64,000 nt of DNA. It comes from Tamlana flava. GTDB taxonomy: Bacteria; Bacteroidota; Bacteroidia; Flavobacteriales; Flavobacteriaceae. The notes under the pieces were generated by a model that ran no database searches, was not told the DNA's origin, and saw nothing but the letters and a program-made list of their open reading frames with translations. The stretch covers positions 186,001-250,000 of the forward strand of contig NZ_JBGGTX010000003.1 of NCBI RefSeq assembly GCF_041287255.1, in the 5' to 3' direction. Both the position numbers and the translations under genes were made by a program. Shown here piece after piece: positions 1-9,594 of the stretch (position 1 is the stretch's first letter; the number at the start of each line of letters is the position of its first letter).

Positions 1-883
1 TAGTTTTTAATTCAGATTTAATGGTTTGTATATGCAAACTCATTTCCAACAAAAAGGTTTCTTCCTGAGCCGCATCAATAGCAACTATAGCATTGCTCTC
101 TCGCGGTATGGCATTGCGTAAACCGCCACCTTCAATTTCAGAAATTCGTAAACCAAAAAACTCATAGCTATCAAACAATAAACGGTTCATTATTTTATTG
201 GCATTGCCCAATCCTTCATGAATCTGCATACCAGAATGCCCACCTTGAAGTCCTTTTACACCTATTTTAAAGCCAATTTTACCTTCTGGTGTTTCTTCTT
301 GATTATATTCTCTAGTGGCCAAAACATCAATACCACCAGCACAGCCCACGCCAATTTCATCGTCTTCCTCAGTATCTAAATTCAAAAGTATTTTACCTGT
401 AAGCAACCCAGCTTCCAAACCCATAGCCCCCGTCATGCCCGTTTCCTCATCAACAGTAAATAAGGCCTCAATTGCTGGGTGCGAAATATCGGTGCTTTCA
501 AGAATGGCCATAATGGTTGCCACACCTAACCCATTGTCTGCCCCCAAGGTTGTTCCTTTGGCTCGAACCCAATCGCCATCAACATACATTTCAATACCTT
601 GGGAATCAAAATCAAACTTGGTATCGCTATTTTTTTGGTGCACCATATCGAGATGCGATTGCAAAACAATGGTAGCGCGATTTTCCATGCCAGCAGTGGC
701 CGGCTTTTTAATAATAACATTTCCCACTTCGTCCACAATAGTCACCAATCCTAAGTTTTCAGCAAAGTTTTCCATAAATTCGATAACGCGCTCCTCCTTT
801 TTTGAAGGTCGTGGCACGGCATTTAAATCGGCAAATTTATTCCAGAGTCGTTGCGGTTCAAGTTGTCTTATTTCTGAGCTCAT
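1..883 (-). CDS. pepD: Aminoacyl-histidine dipeptidase PepD (M20), 3' end cut by window edge
   Basis: The reverse strand is open from ATG at 883-881 to the left edge (294 codons, no stop), so the C-terminal part lies outside the window. The frame matches M20 dipeptidases of the PepD type, which cleave Xaa-His and other dipeptides with two zinc ions. Visible metal and catalytic positions: the SHLDMVHQ segment with His77, GADNG with Asp115, and DEETG with the Glu146/147 pair; further down an HSGMQIHEG segment typical of the dimerisation region. No signal peptide, so cytoplasmic. A TAnnTTTG box lies about 20 bases upstream on the same strand (905-912). The start is the first ATG followed by family-like sequence (RLWNKFADLNAVPRPS). 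Confidence 0.9.
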   Translation of the reverse strand, partial: MSSEIRQLEPQRLWNKFADLNAVPRPSKKEERVIEFMENFAENLGLVTIVDEVGNVIIKKPATAGMENRATIVLQSHLDMVHQKNSDTKFDFDSQGIEMYVDGDWVRAKGTTLGADNGLGVATIMAILESTDISHPAIEALFTVDEETGMTGAMGLEAGLLTGKILLNLDTEEDDEIGVGCAGGIDVLATREYNQEETPEGKIGFKIGVKGLQGGHSGMQIHEGLGNANKIMNRLLFDSYEFFGLRISEIEGGGLRNAIPRESNAIVAIDAAQEETFLLEMSLHIQTIKSELKT

Positions 884-904
884 AGTGTTTAAAATAGTGT
901 TTCA

Positions 905-912
905 CAAAGGTA
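905..912 (-). promoter_or_regulatory. Putative -7 box of pepD
   Basis: The reverse strand reads TACCTTTG, matching the Bacteroidetes TAnnTTTG -7 element, 22 bases before the pepD ATG. No clear TTG -33 element was found, so support is modest. Confidence 0.4.
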
Positions 913-1010
913 CAAAGTGAGATTATAAATATTTAATTTATTATGATTTCTTTAATAGAAATGGATTTGAATGAGACACAGAATAACAGGTTTTTTACTT
1001 ATTTTTGAAC

Positions 1011-2078
1011 ATGCTGAAAAAGAAAAAAACCATACTTGCCCTGTCGTTAATTCCGCAGTATTTATTGATAAAATTACTACAGAATTCCCCTGAATTTGTA
1101 GAGCGTTTTTACAGCAATGGCATTTATTCTTTTATATCGAAAATTTCTAGATACGTTTTGGGATGGTTGCCATTTTCATTTGGTGATTTGGTTTATACCT
1201 TTGGTTCTATTTACATCATACGATGGTTTTATAAAAACAGAAAACGACTTCGAACAGATACCAGAAATTGGCTAGCTGACGTGGGAGCTGCCGTGGCTGT
1301 GATTTATTTTGCCTTTCATTTATTTTGGGGTTATAATTACTATCGGCCACCCCTACACAAAAACCTAAATTTAAATTCAGTTTATACCACCGAAGAACTT
1401 ATTGAGATTACCGAAAAATTAATAGACAAGTCGAACGAACTACATTTGGAAATCACCAAAAACGACACGCTAAAAATTGACATTCCATATAGCAAAACGG
1501 ATATTTTAAGTATGGCAACTATGGGTTATGACAACCTAAAAACCATTTTTCCCGATTTGGAATACCACCCAAAAAGCATAAAAAAATCCATTTATAGTTA
1601 CCCATTAACCTACATGGGTTTTAGTGGGTATCTAAACCCATTAACAAACGAAGCTCAAGTTGATGGCATTATTCCAATATTTAAATTCCCTACCACAGCA
1701 TCACACGAAATTGCGCACCAATTGGGTTATGCGGCAGAAAATGAGGCTAACTTTATTGGCTGTTTGGCATCCATAAAACATGATGATATTTACTTTAAAT
1801 ACTCTGGATACACTTTTGCACTTCGCTTTTGTTTGAATGAAATATACAACCGCGATGAATGTCTTTTTGAGGATTTAAAAGCCGACATCAACCAAGGCAT
1901 TTTAAAAAATTACCAAGAAACCCGAGAGTTTTGGGAAGCTCATGAAAATCCTTTGGAACCCTTTTTTAAGCTATTTTATGGCAACTTTTTAAAGGTCAAC
2001 AATCAAAGCAAAGGCATGGAAAGCTACAGTTACGTTGTGGCACTTTTGGTCAATTATTTTGGAAAAAACGCACTGTAA
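1011..2078 (+). CDS. DUF3810 family membrane protein with a zinc-peptidase-like HExxH
   Basis: A 355-residue protein. The N-terminal third holds about three membrane segments, followed by a soluble domain. Around residue 231 it carries SHEIAHQ, an HExxH zincin motif, followed by AENEANF, whose Glu could be the third zinc ligand. This layout is that of DUF3810, a Bacteroidetes family of putative membrane-bound metallopeptidases with no established substrate. ATG 1011 is preferred over an in-frame TTG six bases upstream. A TATTTTTG promoter-like box at 999-1006 almost touches the ATG. Gene end and the next start are 20 bases apart. The peptidase function is inferred from the motif only. Confidence 0.8.
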   Translation: MLKKKKTILALSLIPQYLLIKLLQNSPEFVERFYSNGIYSFISKISRYVLGWLPFSFGDLVYTFGSIYIIRWFYKNRKRLRTDTRNWLADVGAAVAVIYFAFHLFWGYNYYRPPLHKNLNLNSVYTTEELIEITEKLIDKSNELHLEITKNDTLKIDIPYSKTDILSMATMGYDNLKTIFPDLEYHPKSIKKSIYSYPLTYMGFSGYLNPLTNEAQVDGIIPIFKFPTTASHEIAHQLGYAAENEANFIGCLASIKHDDIYFKYSGYTFALRFCLNEIYNRDECLFEDLKADINQGILKNYQETREFWEAHENPLEPFFKLFYGNFLKVNNQSKGMESYSYVVALLVNYFGKNAL

Positions 2079-2084
2079 ATAAAG

Positions 2085-2092
2085 TATATTTG
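2085..2092 (+). promoter_or_regulatory. Putative -7 box ahead of the TrmH-type gene
   Basis: TATATTTG matches TAnnTTTG exactly and lies in the 20-base gap between the DUF3810 gene and the methyltransferase ATG at 2099, so the downstream gene may have its own promoter with a very short leader. Confidence 0.5.
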
Positions 2093-2098
2093 CAAATC

Positions 2099-2920
2099 AT
2101 GATAAAACAAATTTCCAGCGCACAAAACCCTTTTATTAAAGAACTTGTTCAATTAAAGGACAAATCCAGGGAGCGTAAAAAATCGGGCACATTTTTAATT
2201 GAGGGCGTTCGAGAAATTGAACTTGCCATAAAAGGTGGTTTTCAATTGGAAACAGTCTTATTTTTCCCTGAATTATTTACAGAAGAACAACTCAACAGCT
2301 TAACAACTAATGTCAGGTTGAGCGGAGTCGAAACCCAAATTAACAAAATAGAAGTTTCAAAAGAGGTTTACGAAAAACTGGCTTATCGCTCCACAACCGA
2401 AGGCGTTTTAGCTCTTACAAAAAGCAAAAGCCATTTGGTTGAAAATTTAGTATTTAACACAAAAAGCCCTTTAATTTTGGTGGCCGAGGAACCAGAAAAA
2501 CCAGGTAACATTGGTGCATTATTACGCACCGCCGATGCCGCGCATGTTGATGCGGTAATTATTGCCAACCCCAAAACTGATTTATACAATCCTAATATCA
2601 TCCGCTCCAGTGTAGGCTGCCTTTTTACCAATCAAATCGCCACGGGAACGACCGAAGAAATCATCACTTTTTTAAAGGCAAAGAACATAAATATTTTTTG
2701 TGCCGCTTTGCAGGCTTCGGTAGGTTATCACACGCAAGATTTCACAAACCCCACCGCAATAGTTGTGGGCACGGAAGCTACAGGGTTAAGTGATGTTTGG
2801 ATAGAAAACGCAACCCAAAATATCATTATTCCCATGCAGGGTGAAATTGATTCTATGAATGTTTCGGTTGCTGCAGGAATTCTTATTTTTGAGGCGAAAA
2901 GACAGAGAAACTTCAAATAA
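2099..2920 (+). CDS. TrmH/SpoU family RNA 2'-O-methyltransferase
   Basis: A 273-residue SPOUT methyltransferase that uses S-adenosylmethionine to methylate a ribose 2'-OH in rRNA or tRNA; the target cannot be told from sequence. The N-terminal domain begins with SAQNPFIKEL and RERKKSGTFLIEGVREIELA, the substrate-binding part of the RlmB/TrmH group. The SPOUT motifs are visible: EKPGNIGALLRTADA (motif 1, with the Asn and Arg), GTEATGLSD (motif 2) and IPMQGEIDSMNVSVAAGI (motif 3, knot). ATG 2099 is chosen over a TTG nine bases earlier. The LSGVETQ stretch near residue 76 is encoded by a REP-like repeat (see 2312-2334) and is probably not ancestral. Confidence 0.9.
   Translation: MIKQISSAQNPFIKELVQLKDKSRERKKSGTFLIEGVREIELAIKGGFQLETVLFFPELFTEEQLNSLTTNVRLSGVETQINKIEVSKEVYEKLAYRSTTEGVLALTKSKSHLVENLVFNTKSPLILVAEEPEKPGNIGALLRTADAAHVDAVIIANPKTDLYNPNIIRSSVGCLFTNQIATGTTEEIITFLKAKNINIFCAALQASVGYHTQDFTNPTAIVVGTEATGLSDVWIENATQNIIIPMQGEIDSMNVSVAAGILIFEAKRQRNFK
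2312..2334 (+). repeat. REP-like repeat inside the TrmH-type CDS
   Basis: The stretch starts GTCAGGTTGAGCGGAGTC and runs on into GAAAC. From general knowledge this resembles a repeat commonly scattered between flavobacterial genes. Here it lies in frame inside a gene, coding VRLSGVET in the variable linker between the substrate-binding and SPOUT domains. No second copy occurs in this window, so the repeat status rests on recognition. Confidence 0.45.
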
Positions 2921-2923
2921 ACA

Positions 2924-4156
2924 ATGACAGCCAACACCCTTTTTTACATCATCATTGCCATAATTGCTTTAAACTTTATTATCGATAAAATTTTGGACGC
3001 GTTAAACGCCAAACATTTTAAGGATGACCTTCCAAAAGAGCTGAAAGATGTTTATGACCATGATGAATACAAAAAATCACAGGAGTACAAAACAATCAAA
3101 TATAAATTTGGCATTTTAACCTCAACGTTTTCAATAGTATTAACCCTTGCGTTTCTCATCCTTGATGGGTTTGAATTCGTTGATAACATGGCTAGAAGTT
3201 ATAGCAATAACCCAATAATTGTTGCTTTAATGTTTTTCGGAATTATCATGATTGGGAGCGATATTCTAACCACCCCTTTTTCATATTATAGCACTTTTGT
3301 GATTGAAGAAAAATTTGGCTTTAACAAAACCACTTTAAACACTTTTATACTCGACAAAATAAAAGGTTGGTTGATGATGATCATAATTGGCGGTGGCATT
3401 TTAGCACTCATCATTTGGTTTTACCAAGTTACGGGCACCAGTTTTTGGCTTTATGCATGGGGCTTGGTTGCTGTATTTACGTTATTTATGAACATGTTTT
3501 ATTCTAAACTAGTTGTGCCATTGTTCAACAAACAAACGCCTTTGGAAGAAGGAACTTTGCGCGATAAAATTTCGGCCTATGCCAAAACGGTTGGGTTTAA
3601 ACTCGATAAAATTTTTGTGATTGATGGCTCTAAAAGAAGCACCAAGGCCAATGCCTATTTTTCGGGATTTGGCAGTGAAAAACGGGTAACCCTTTATGAT
3701 ACATTAATAAATGATTTAGACGATGAAGAAATTGTTGCGGTATTGGCGCATGAAGTTGGACATTATAAAAAGAAACACATTATTTTTAACCTAATCGTCT
3801 CAATTTTGATGACAGGGTTTATGCTTTATGTGTTGTCACTTTTTATTTCCAACCCTATGTTATCTAATGCCTTGGGCGTTGATCAACCAAGTTTCCATAT
3901 TGGGTTGGTTGCTTTTGCTTTGCTGTACGCACCAATTTCTGAAATTACCGGGTTAATTATGAATCTATTTTCCAGAAAATTTGAATACCAAGCAGACGAT
4001 TATGCCAAAAACACTTATAAAGGCGAGCCACTTATCACCTCATTAAAAAAGCTGTCCAAAAATAGTTTGAGCAATTTAACGCCACATCCTGCTTATGTTT
4101 TTATGCATTATTCGCACCCTACTTTATTGCAGCGAATCAAGAATTTACGGAAGTAA
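2924..4156 (+). CDS. M48 family zinc endopeptidase, Ste24/CAAX-protease type
   Basis: A 410-residue integral membrane protease. HEVGH near residue 275 is the M48 zinc motif, and FEYQADDYA near residue 353 supplies the distal Glu. Several hydrophobic segments flank the catalytic domain, as in Ste24 homologues (about 410-430 residues). The ANAYFSGFG and KRVTLYDTLI stretches are also typical of the family. In eukaryotes this family trims CAAX-prenylated proteins; bacterial members probably do membrane-protein quality control. The gene follows the methyltransferase by 3 bases, suggesting co-transcription. Confidence 0.9.
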   Translation: MTANTLFYIIIAIIALNFIIDKILDALNAKHFKDDLPKELKDVYDHDEYKKSQEYKTIKYKFGILTSTFSIVLTLAFLILDGFEFVDNMARSYSNNPIIVALMFFGIIMIGSDILTTPFSYYSTFVIEEKFGFNKTTLNTFILDKIKGWLMMIIIGGGILALIIWFYQVTGTSFWLYAWGLVAVFTLFMNMFYSKLVVPLFNKQTPLEEGTLRDKISAYAKTVGFKLDKIFVIDGSKRSTKANAYFSGFGSEKRVTLYDTLINDLDDEEIVAVLAHEVGHYKKKHIIFNLIVSILMTGFMLYVLSLFISNPMLSNALGVDQPSFHIGLVAFALLYAPISEITGLIMNLFSRKFEYQADDYAKNTYKGEPLITSLKKLSKNSLSNLTPHPAYVFMHYSHPTLLQRIKNLRK

Positions 4157-4198
4157 TTCTTTTAAAACGAATATCCATTCCAACTTGTAGAGAAATAA

Positions 4199-5050
4199 CT
4201 ACTCGTTATTTAATTGATACTTATAGGTTTCAATATTAGCCTTTGTTTCGTCATCCAATTCAGGCTCTTTTATATCAGCATAGGCCATTAAGGCATCATG
4301 CATGATTTTCGCCACCAAGTAACGGGCCGTGGGTTTATCGTCAGCCGGAATGACGTACCAGGGAGCATGCGGTTTGGATGTTCTATTAATGGCATCTTCG
4401 TAACAGTCTTGATACTTGCTCCAAAGTTTACGCTCCTTTAAATCACCCGCCGAAAACTTCCAGTTCTTTTCCTGTTTTCTTAAACGACGTAGCAATCGGT
4501 TTTTTTGCTCTTCTTTTGAAAGGTTTAAAAAGAACTTAAAGATAACAGTGCCATTTTCGGCCAAATGTTTCTCAAAGCTATTGATTTGCTCAAAACGTTT
4601 ATCCCAAAATGCGTCATCAATATCCTCCACTGAATTGACCGTAGGAATGCCTTCACCCAAAATATAATTAGGATGCACCCGCGTTACCAACACATTTTCG
4701 TAATGCGTTCGGTTAAATACACCAAACTTACCCCGTTCGGGCAGGGCAAGGTAATGTCGCCACAAATAATCATGCCCAAGTTCTTGCTCAGTGGGCACTT
4801 TAAAACTATGTACTTGAACGCCTCTAACGTTAAAATCCTTAAAAACCTCACGTATTAAGCTATCCTTTCCTGCGGTGTCCATACCTTGTAAACAAACCAA
4901 AACCGAATATTTATCATGCGCATACATGATATTTTGCCAATCTCCCAACTTTTTTCTGATGGACTTTAATTCCTTCTTAGCATCATCAATGACCTCGTTG
5001 GTTTCCGTGTTTTTTAGCTTAATTGGAGAGGTGACTTTATACGTGTTCAT
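4199..5050 (-). CDS. Polyphosphate kinase 2 family (polyphosphate:nucleotide phosphotransferase)
   Basis: A 283-residue cytoplasmic PPK2-family protein that moves phosphate between inorganic polyphosphate and nucleoside mono- or diphosphates. The Walker A loop GMDTAGKDS lies at about residues 56-64. It is followed by VQVHSFKVPTEQELGHDYLWR and by GVFNRTHYENVLVTRVHP, the conserved lid and Walker B region. Length and the single-domain layout fit one-domain PPK2 enzymes of class I or III; whether AMP or ADP is preferred cannot be read from sequence. Monocistronic, convergent with the upstream peptidase gene. Confidence 0.92.
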   Translation of the reverse strand: MNTYKVTSPIKLKNTETNEVIDDAKKELKSIRKKLGDWQNIMYAHDKYSVLVCLQGMDTAGKDSLIREVFKDFNVRGVQVHSFKVPTEQELGHDYLWRHYLALPERGKFGVFNRTHYENVLVTRVHPNYILGEGIPTVNSVEDIDDAFWDKRFEQINSFEKHLAENGTVIFKFFLNLSKEEQKNRLLRRLRKQEKNWKFSAGDLKERKLWSKYQDCYEDAINRTSKPHAPWYVIPADDKPTARYLVAKIMHDALMAYADIKEPELDDETKANIETYKYQLNNE

Positions 5051-5223
5051 GTTTAAAATTTTATATGGATTTAAAGATAAAAAATGCTATTGATTATAAA
5101 ATGAAAATTCTTGTTTTCATCGATAAACGGTTGGGCATTAACCAGATTTCGATGAACAGCACACTATTTTCTTCTGTTTTTTATACATTCGCCATACCTA
5201 TTTATGTAATCAACCCTAAAACC

Positions 5224-5952
5224 ATGAAACATTTTAGCCTTATTTTATGCTTAATTACGTCTTTATTCATTAATGCACAAAACAGTTGTGACCAAGCCAG
5301 CGCCTATTTGGTGAATGCTTATTCGCACGTTAAAGATGCCTACGATTCAAACAACATTAGCCACTTGCAATATTATACAAACCGCTCAATGGAGTCTTTT
5401 AAACTTTCCAAAGAAAACCTTGTGAACTGTGGCTGCCTGAAGTCATTAGACTTAGCTAATAAAGGCATAGATCTATTGGCGAAAGTTGAACACGTTAAAA
5501 CTTATGAAGATGGGCGTTTTTACGTGAAGCGTGCCAAAGAAATTGCAAAAGAAAGTATTATTGAACTCGATAAGTTCACAGCTTCTTCATATAAAAACGA
5601 ACCACTTACTTCATTGGAACTTGAACAAGAACAGTTAAGACAACAACAATTGGCTTTGAAACAAAAAGAAGAAGAAATAAAGCGAAAACTTGCAGACCAA
5701 GAATTAAAATCTGCTCAGTTAAAAAGGGTAAAGCTTATTAATGACTATAAAACGGCTTTAGCTTCCAACATTAAGTCTTACAACGATGTTTTGGATATTT
5801 GCAACTGTAGCCATAACCAATTAAGCTACAGTGAAGCTGAAAATGAAATATCATCCAAAAGCATTGAGGAAATTAAAACCCACTACATAGCCAATATAAG
5901 GGAAATTACGGCTACATATTTAAGCACATTAAGTTCCTGCACAAGCAATTAA
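5224..5952 (+). CDS. Hypothetical secreted protein with coiled coil
   Basis: A 242-residue protein I do not recognise. ATG 5224 is chosen because it gives a clean signal peptide (MKHFSLILCLITSLFINAQ, cleavage after AQ); the longer open frame from 5065 adds unlikely sequence. The mature N-terminal half contains cysteine-bearing helices (NSCDQASAYL, NCGCLK). Residues about 136-170 are rich in Glu, Gln and Lys with heptad spacing and predict a coiled coil. The C-terminal part has further cysteines (ICNCSH, LSSC). Probably periplasmic. It stands alone between divergent and convergent neighbours. Confidence 0.7.
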   Translation: MKHFSLILCLITSLFINAQNSCDQASAYLVNAYSHVKDAYDSNNISHLQYYTNRSMESFKLSKENLVNCGCLKSLDLANKGIDLLAKVEHVKTYEDGRFYVKRAKEIAKESIIELDKFTASSYKNEPLTSLELEQEQLRQQQLALKQKEEEIKRKLADQELKSAQLKRVKLINDYKTALASNIKSYNDVLDICNCSHNQLSYSEAENEISSKSIEEIKTHYIANIREITATYLSTLSSCTSN

Positions 5953-5956
5953 AAGG

Positions 5957-8557
5957 CTAAGATTTAATTCGAATAACGGAAAAAGAATAAGCTGGCATTT
6001 TATATTCAAAAGTATCAGATATACTTATTTTTGAAACTTTTGGCTTTTGGTTTTCGTCATTGGGTTCTCCTCTTAGAACACTCAAAACGGCATCCTGATT
6101 ATCAAGGCCCAAATCTTTTAAATTTATGGTTGAGTTCACTTCAACAGGAAGCACATTCACCAATTTTATAATCAAATCGCCACTTGCCGCATCTATTACA
6201 ACCGAAGATGCTACACGTTGCTTCACTTTTTTATCTTGGTTAGATATTTTTATTTTACTTGGAATATAGGTTTCGCCCGAGTTATTTCCGTAAAGCTGTT
6301 GCACATAATAATCAACCGTAAGATTAACATCGGTGTTAGTAAAATAAATCAAATCTGGAGTCCATTGAGTATACCCTTTTTTTGCCAATAGCGGTGCAAA
6401 CGATGTCATACTAACCACATCGGCATTTCGCTCAATAGATGTTAAATATAGGGCTTCACAAAGTGCTGTTTGTATATTCATTCTTCTGTTTGGAACATGA
6501 GTAGCGTATTCCCCTAAATAAACTTTGGATTTGCTTCTATCGTACAAATCATAAAAATCCTGATTATTGATAAACCATCCCGGTGTTTGGTAATAATGCT
6601 CATCTACCATTGGAATTTGCAATCTTTCAGCCAAATCCCAACCTTCTTCGTAATCGGTTCCCATGTAAAACGGGCCAACCGTTCCAATTACCGTTATTTC
6701 TGGGTGCTTTTCCTTAACGGCATTAAAAATCATCGTAAAGCGTTCTTCAAAAACATCGGTAATCAAATCTTCGTTACCAATGCCCACATATTTTAAATTG
6801 AAGGGTTCTGGGTGCCCAGCTTTAGCACGAACTTTTCCCCATTTGGTGTTTTTATCACCATTTGCCCATTCAATTAAATCCAAAACATCTTGCACATAAT
6901 CGTCCATATCTTCCATAGGAATACCGCATTGTTGACCATGGCCTCCCGTTGATGAATTTTGACAAGGCACACCTGCTGCCAGAACGGGGACAGGTTCTGC
7001 ATTGATGTCTTCACAAAACTGAAAATACTCGAAATACCCCAAGCCAACGGTTTGATGGTATCACCAAATATTGGGCTGCGGTACACGTTCTTCCAAATCG
7101 CCAATGGTATTTTTCCATTTGTATATATTGTCAATCCCGTCGCCATGGGCCACACAACCACCCGGAAAACGCACAAATTTCGGGTTTAAATCGGCAATGG
7201 TTTGCGCCAAATCTGCACGCAAGCCATTCTTTCTTTTTTTAAATGTGCTTTGAGGAAAAAGAGAAATCATATCCAAGGCCAGCTTTCCTCTAGCACTAGG
7301 AACAACTTCCAATTGAGCATTTATTGCTGTTGATTTAACTTTGATAACAGATTGGTATTTTTTCCAATCTTTGTCAATATTTTTAATTGAAGTTTCGCCG
7401 ATAACTTTTCCGCTTTCATCTTTTATTTTAACTAACAAATTTTGTTTTGAATCGCCGAAGTTTTTGGCAAAAAGTGAAACATCATATTTCTCACCTTGTT
7501 TAACAGGAATACCTTCATATCCTTCGTTTATCAACCCACTTCCCGTTTTTTTGACATCGAGTATAGCGTAGTGTGGATTATTTTTATGAATTGGCGATGT
7601 CGTTTCAATGGATAATTCTACAGCTTCCGAATTTACCGACCATGCTTTAGTGCTCGTCCAAGTAGAATCCCTAAATTTTGTATCGGAAACATGATACTCA
7701 AAATCACGATTTTGGATTAATTCGGCATATAGACCTCCATCTGCAGCATAGTTAATGTCTTCAAAGAAAACACCAATCAAAAGATTGCTTATTTCTTTAC
7801 CATTTTCTGGCCGTAAAGTTATGTCGGCATCTAAAGGTTTTAAATCCTTAAAACGTTGAGGGTCGTCGTTTAAACTTTCGTTCCTTTCATTGTTATGGAA
7901 TTGTACCCATTCTTCATGTTTTATAAGCTGGGCAACCAAATTCCATGCAACTTTGTAAACAACCCCTTTTTCCTCTTTTCCGTTTAAAATGATTTCAACT
8001 CGTTCATTTTTTCTATCTGATAATGCAATTTTTTTGGTTTCTGAGTAATTCTTAAAATCGGTAGTGGTGGTTTGATATGCTTCTTGGGTTGAATTTTCAA
8101 CTGTGTTGCTCAACCATGAAATCACAAAATTTTCTTCTGAAGCATCGTAATAAACTTCAGGCTCCTTAAAGTTTCCAAAATCCATAACTTGCGGATAAGA
8201 TTGTCGTTCCCACTCATATAAATTCTTCGATGCCGCATGTGCAAAAACATTAACCTCATCATTTAAACTCCATATGCAGTGCCATGCGTCTTCATTGTCC
8301 TGAAACAAATATGGGTCGTACATCCTCTTTTGTGAGCCCCAACTTCCAAAATCCGAAAATAAAAAGGTATGGTTTGTTCCAATTTCATGCCAGTTCTCCT
8401 TATCTACGCTCCAAGCTAGGTTTAATCCACTTCTACCATCATTGGTTGAATAAGCAAAAAGATACACTCCGCCCGGGTCTTCATTTAAATTATTAGCTGA
8501 AGCGAAGGTTGCTTGAATCAGAAAAAGCAATAGGTAAATATGACTTTTAATTTTCAT
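5957..8557 (-). pseudogene. GH51 alpha-L-arabinofuranosidase gene interrupted by an in-frame TGA
   Basis: The frame runs 866 codons from ATG 8557, with signal peptide MKIKSHIYLLLFLIQATFASA, and is intact except for one TGA at codon 499 (7063-7061). The parts are: a GH43-like half-propeller (about 30-230), a linker, a carbohydrate-binding-like region (about 290-440), then the GH51 barrel and C-terminal sheet. The general acid Glu lies in GIGNED (about 595) and the nucleophile in YLGEYATH (about 682). The TGA replaces the glycine of the family motif W-G-Y-H-Q, with the frame unchanged on both sides; GGA to TGA is a single change. The gene follows GH43 by 4 bases. Possibly a recent pseudogene, a strain-specific allele, or a base-call error. 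Confidence 0.85.
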
Positions 8558-8561
8558 AATG

Positions 8562-9551
8562 TTATGGATTATAAGGTTTGACGAGAACCAATTTGTCGCC
8601 AGATAAATCAACTTCAAAGAAATGCGGAATTCTAATGGTTCTGCCATCAACTTTTTTATGGCTATGAACACCCATTAACTGCTTACCGTCAAAGGTTTTA
8701 AACAACATACCATGACCGAAATTCGGAGGTGTTATGGGTTCTTTTTCCTGAATCCATGGACCATCTAAAGTACCACTTTCAGAATACGCTACGCCCTGGG
8801 TGTAAACATCATAAACCCAACTTGTCCATAACATCCCTAGTCGGCCCGTTCCTGTTTTAAACAAAAATGGGCCATCGGTAACCTTATTGGGTTTAACATT
8901 TCCATCGGCATCCTTTTCTTTGCTCCAAGGCGAATCGCTAGCTTTAAAAAGTAATTCTCCTTTACCAAAGGAGCCACTTAAATCAGGTTTCAGCTCAATT
9001 TTTTCGATGGTACCGTTTCCATTTTGCAACCACTCATAACAGTAAACCATGTAAGGTTTTCCGTTGGTGTCTATCCAAAATGTGCCATCAAGTGTTGGCA
9101 TATCAGCAGGCAAATAAGTTTTATCCTCCATAGGTACATAAGGGCCATAAGGGTTTTTAGAAACCAAGACATGGCTTGCCCGTCGCTCTATAATATTCCC
9201 AGCTACGGTATCAATTTTCACTTTTCTGTTCGTGAATGTGGCAAAATAGTAGTATTTGCTTTTGAAATGATGAAGTTCGGCAGCCCAAATCATTGGCTTT
9301 GGTCCCATCCAAGAATTTGGGTCGGTTTCCGCAACTGTGTAAGGACCCTCCCAAAGTTTTAAATCTTTACTTTTCCAAAGTTTTCCGCCTGTACCCGTCA
9401 TGTAGTACGTTTGTGTTGCTTTGTCTGCTAAAATATAGGGATCGCTAAGGCGAATGGAATCTAGTGCAATGTTCTTTTTAACTTGGCCTTCACCTTGTGA
9501 TTTACAAGACATGAAACAAAACACAGAAACAAGCATCAATAAGGTTCTCAT
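8562..9551 (-). CDS. GH43 family glycoside hydrolase lipoprotein
   Basis: A 329-residue five-bladed propeller enzyme. The N-terminus MRTLLMLVSVFCFMSCKSQ ends in a lipobox (FMSC), so it is a surface or periplasmic lipoprotein. IRLSDPYIL carries the GH43 base Asp, LDGTFWIDTNGKPYMVYCYE the pKa-modulating region, and KVTDGPFLF lies where the general acid is expected; the canonical Glu appears as Asp in this TDGP form. Family activities are alpha-L-arabinofuranosidase, arabinanase or xylosidase; context with GH51 favours arabinose. It is followed by GH51 after 4 bases and preceded by the BNR_4 gene (43 bases), so likely one operon. Confidence 0.88.
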   Translation of the reverse strand: MRTLLMLVSVFCFMSCKSQGEGQVKKNIALDSIRLSDPYILADKATQTYYMTGTGGKLWKSKDLKLWEGPYTVAETDPNSWMGPKPMIWAAELHHFKSKYYYFATFTNRKVKIDTVAGNIIERRASHVLVSKNPYGPYVPMEDKTYLPADMPTLDGTFWIDTNGKPYMVYCYEWLQNGNGTIEKIELKPDLSGSFGKGELLFKASDSPWSKEKDADGNVKPNKVTDGPFLFKTGTGRLGMLWTSWVYDVYTQGVAYSESGTLDGPWIQEKEPITPPNFGHGMLFKTFDGKQLMGVHSHKKVDGRTIRIPHFFEVDLSGDKLVLVKPYNP

Positions 9552-9594
9552 AGCTTTTAGTTTAATTTGACAGAAGGAAAGGAATTTCCACTAC

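Noticed and set aside
5065..5223. N-terminal extension of the secreted coiled-coil protein
   Set aside because: It would bury the signal peptide; ATG 5224 fits better.
7061..7063. Selenocysteine or glycine recoding at TGA
   Set aside because: The family has Gly here, not Cys or Sec, no SECIS-like hairpin was seen, and other genes in the window end in TGA.
7040..7090. Frameshift in GH51 between the two open frames
   Set aside because: Both frames are in the same phase; the sequence aligns codon by codon through the TGA, so it is a nonsense codon and not a frameshift.
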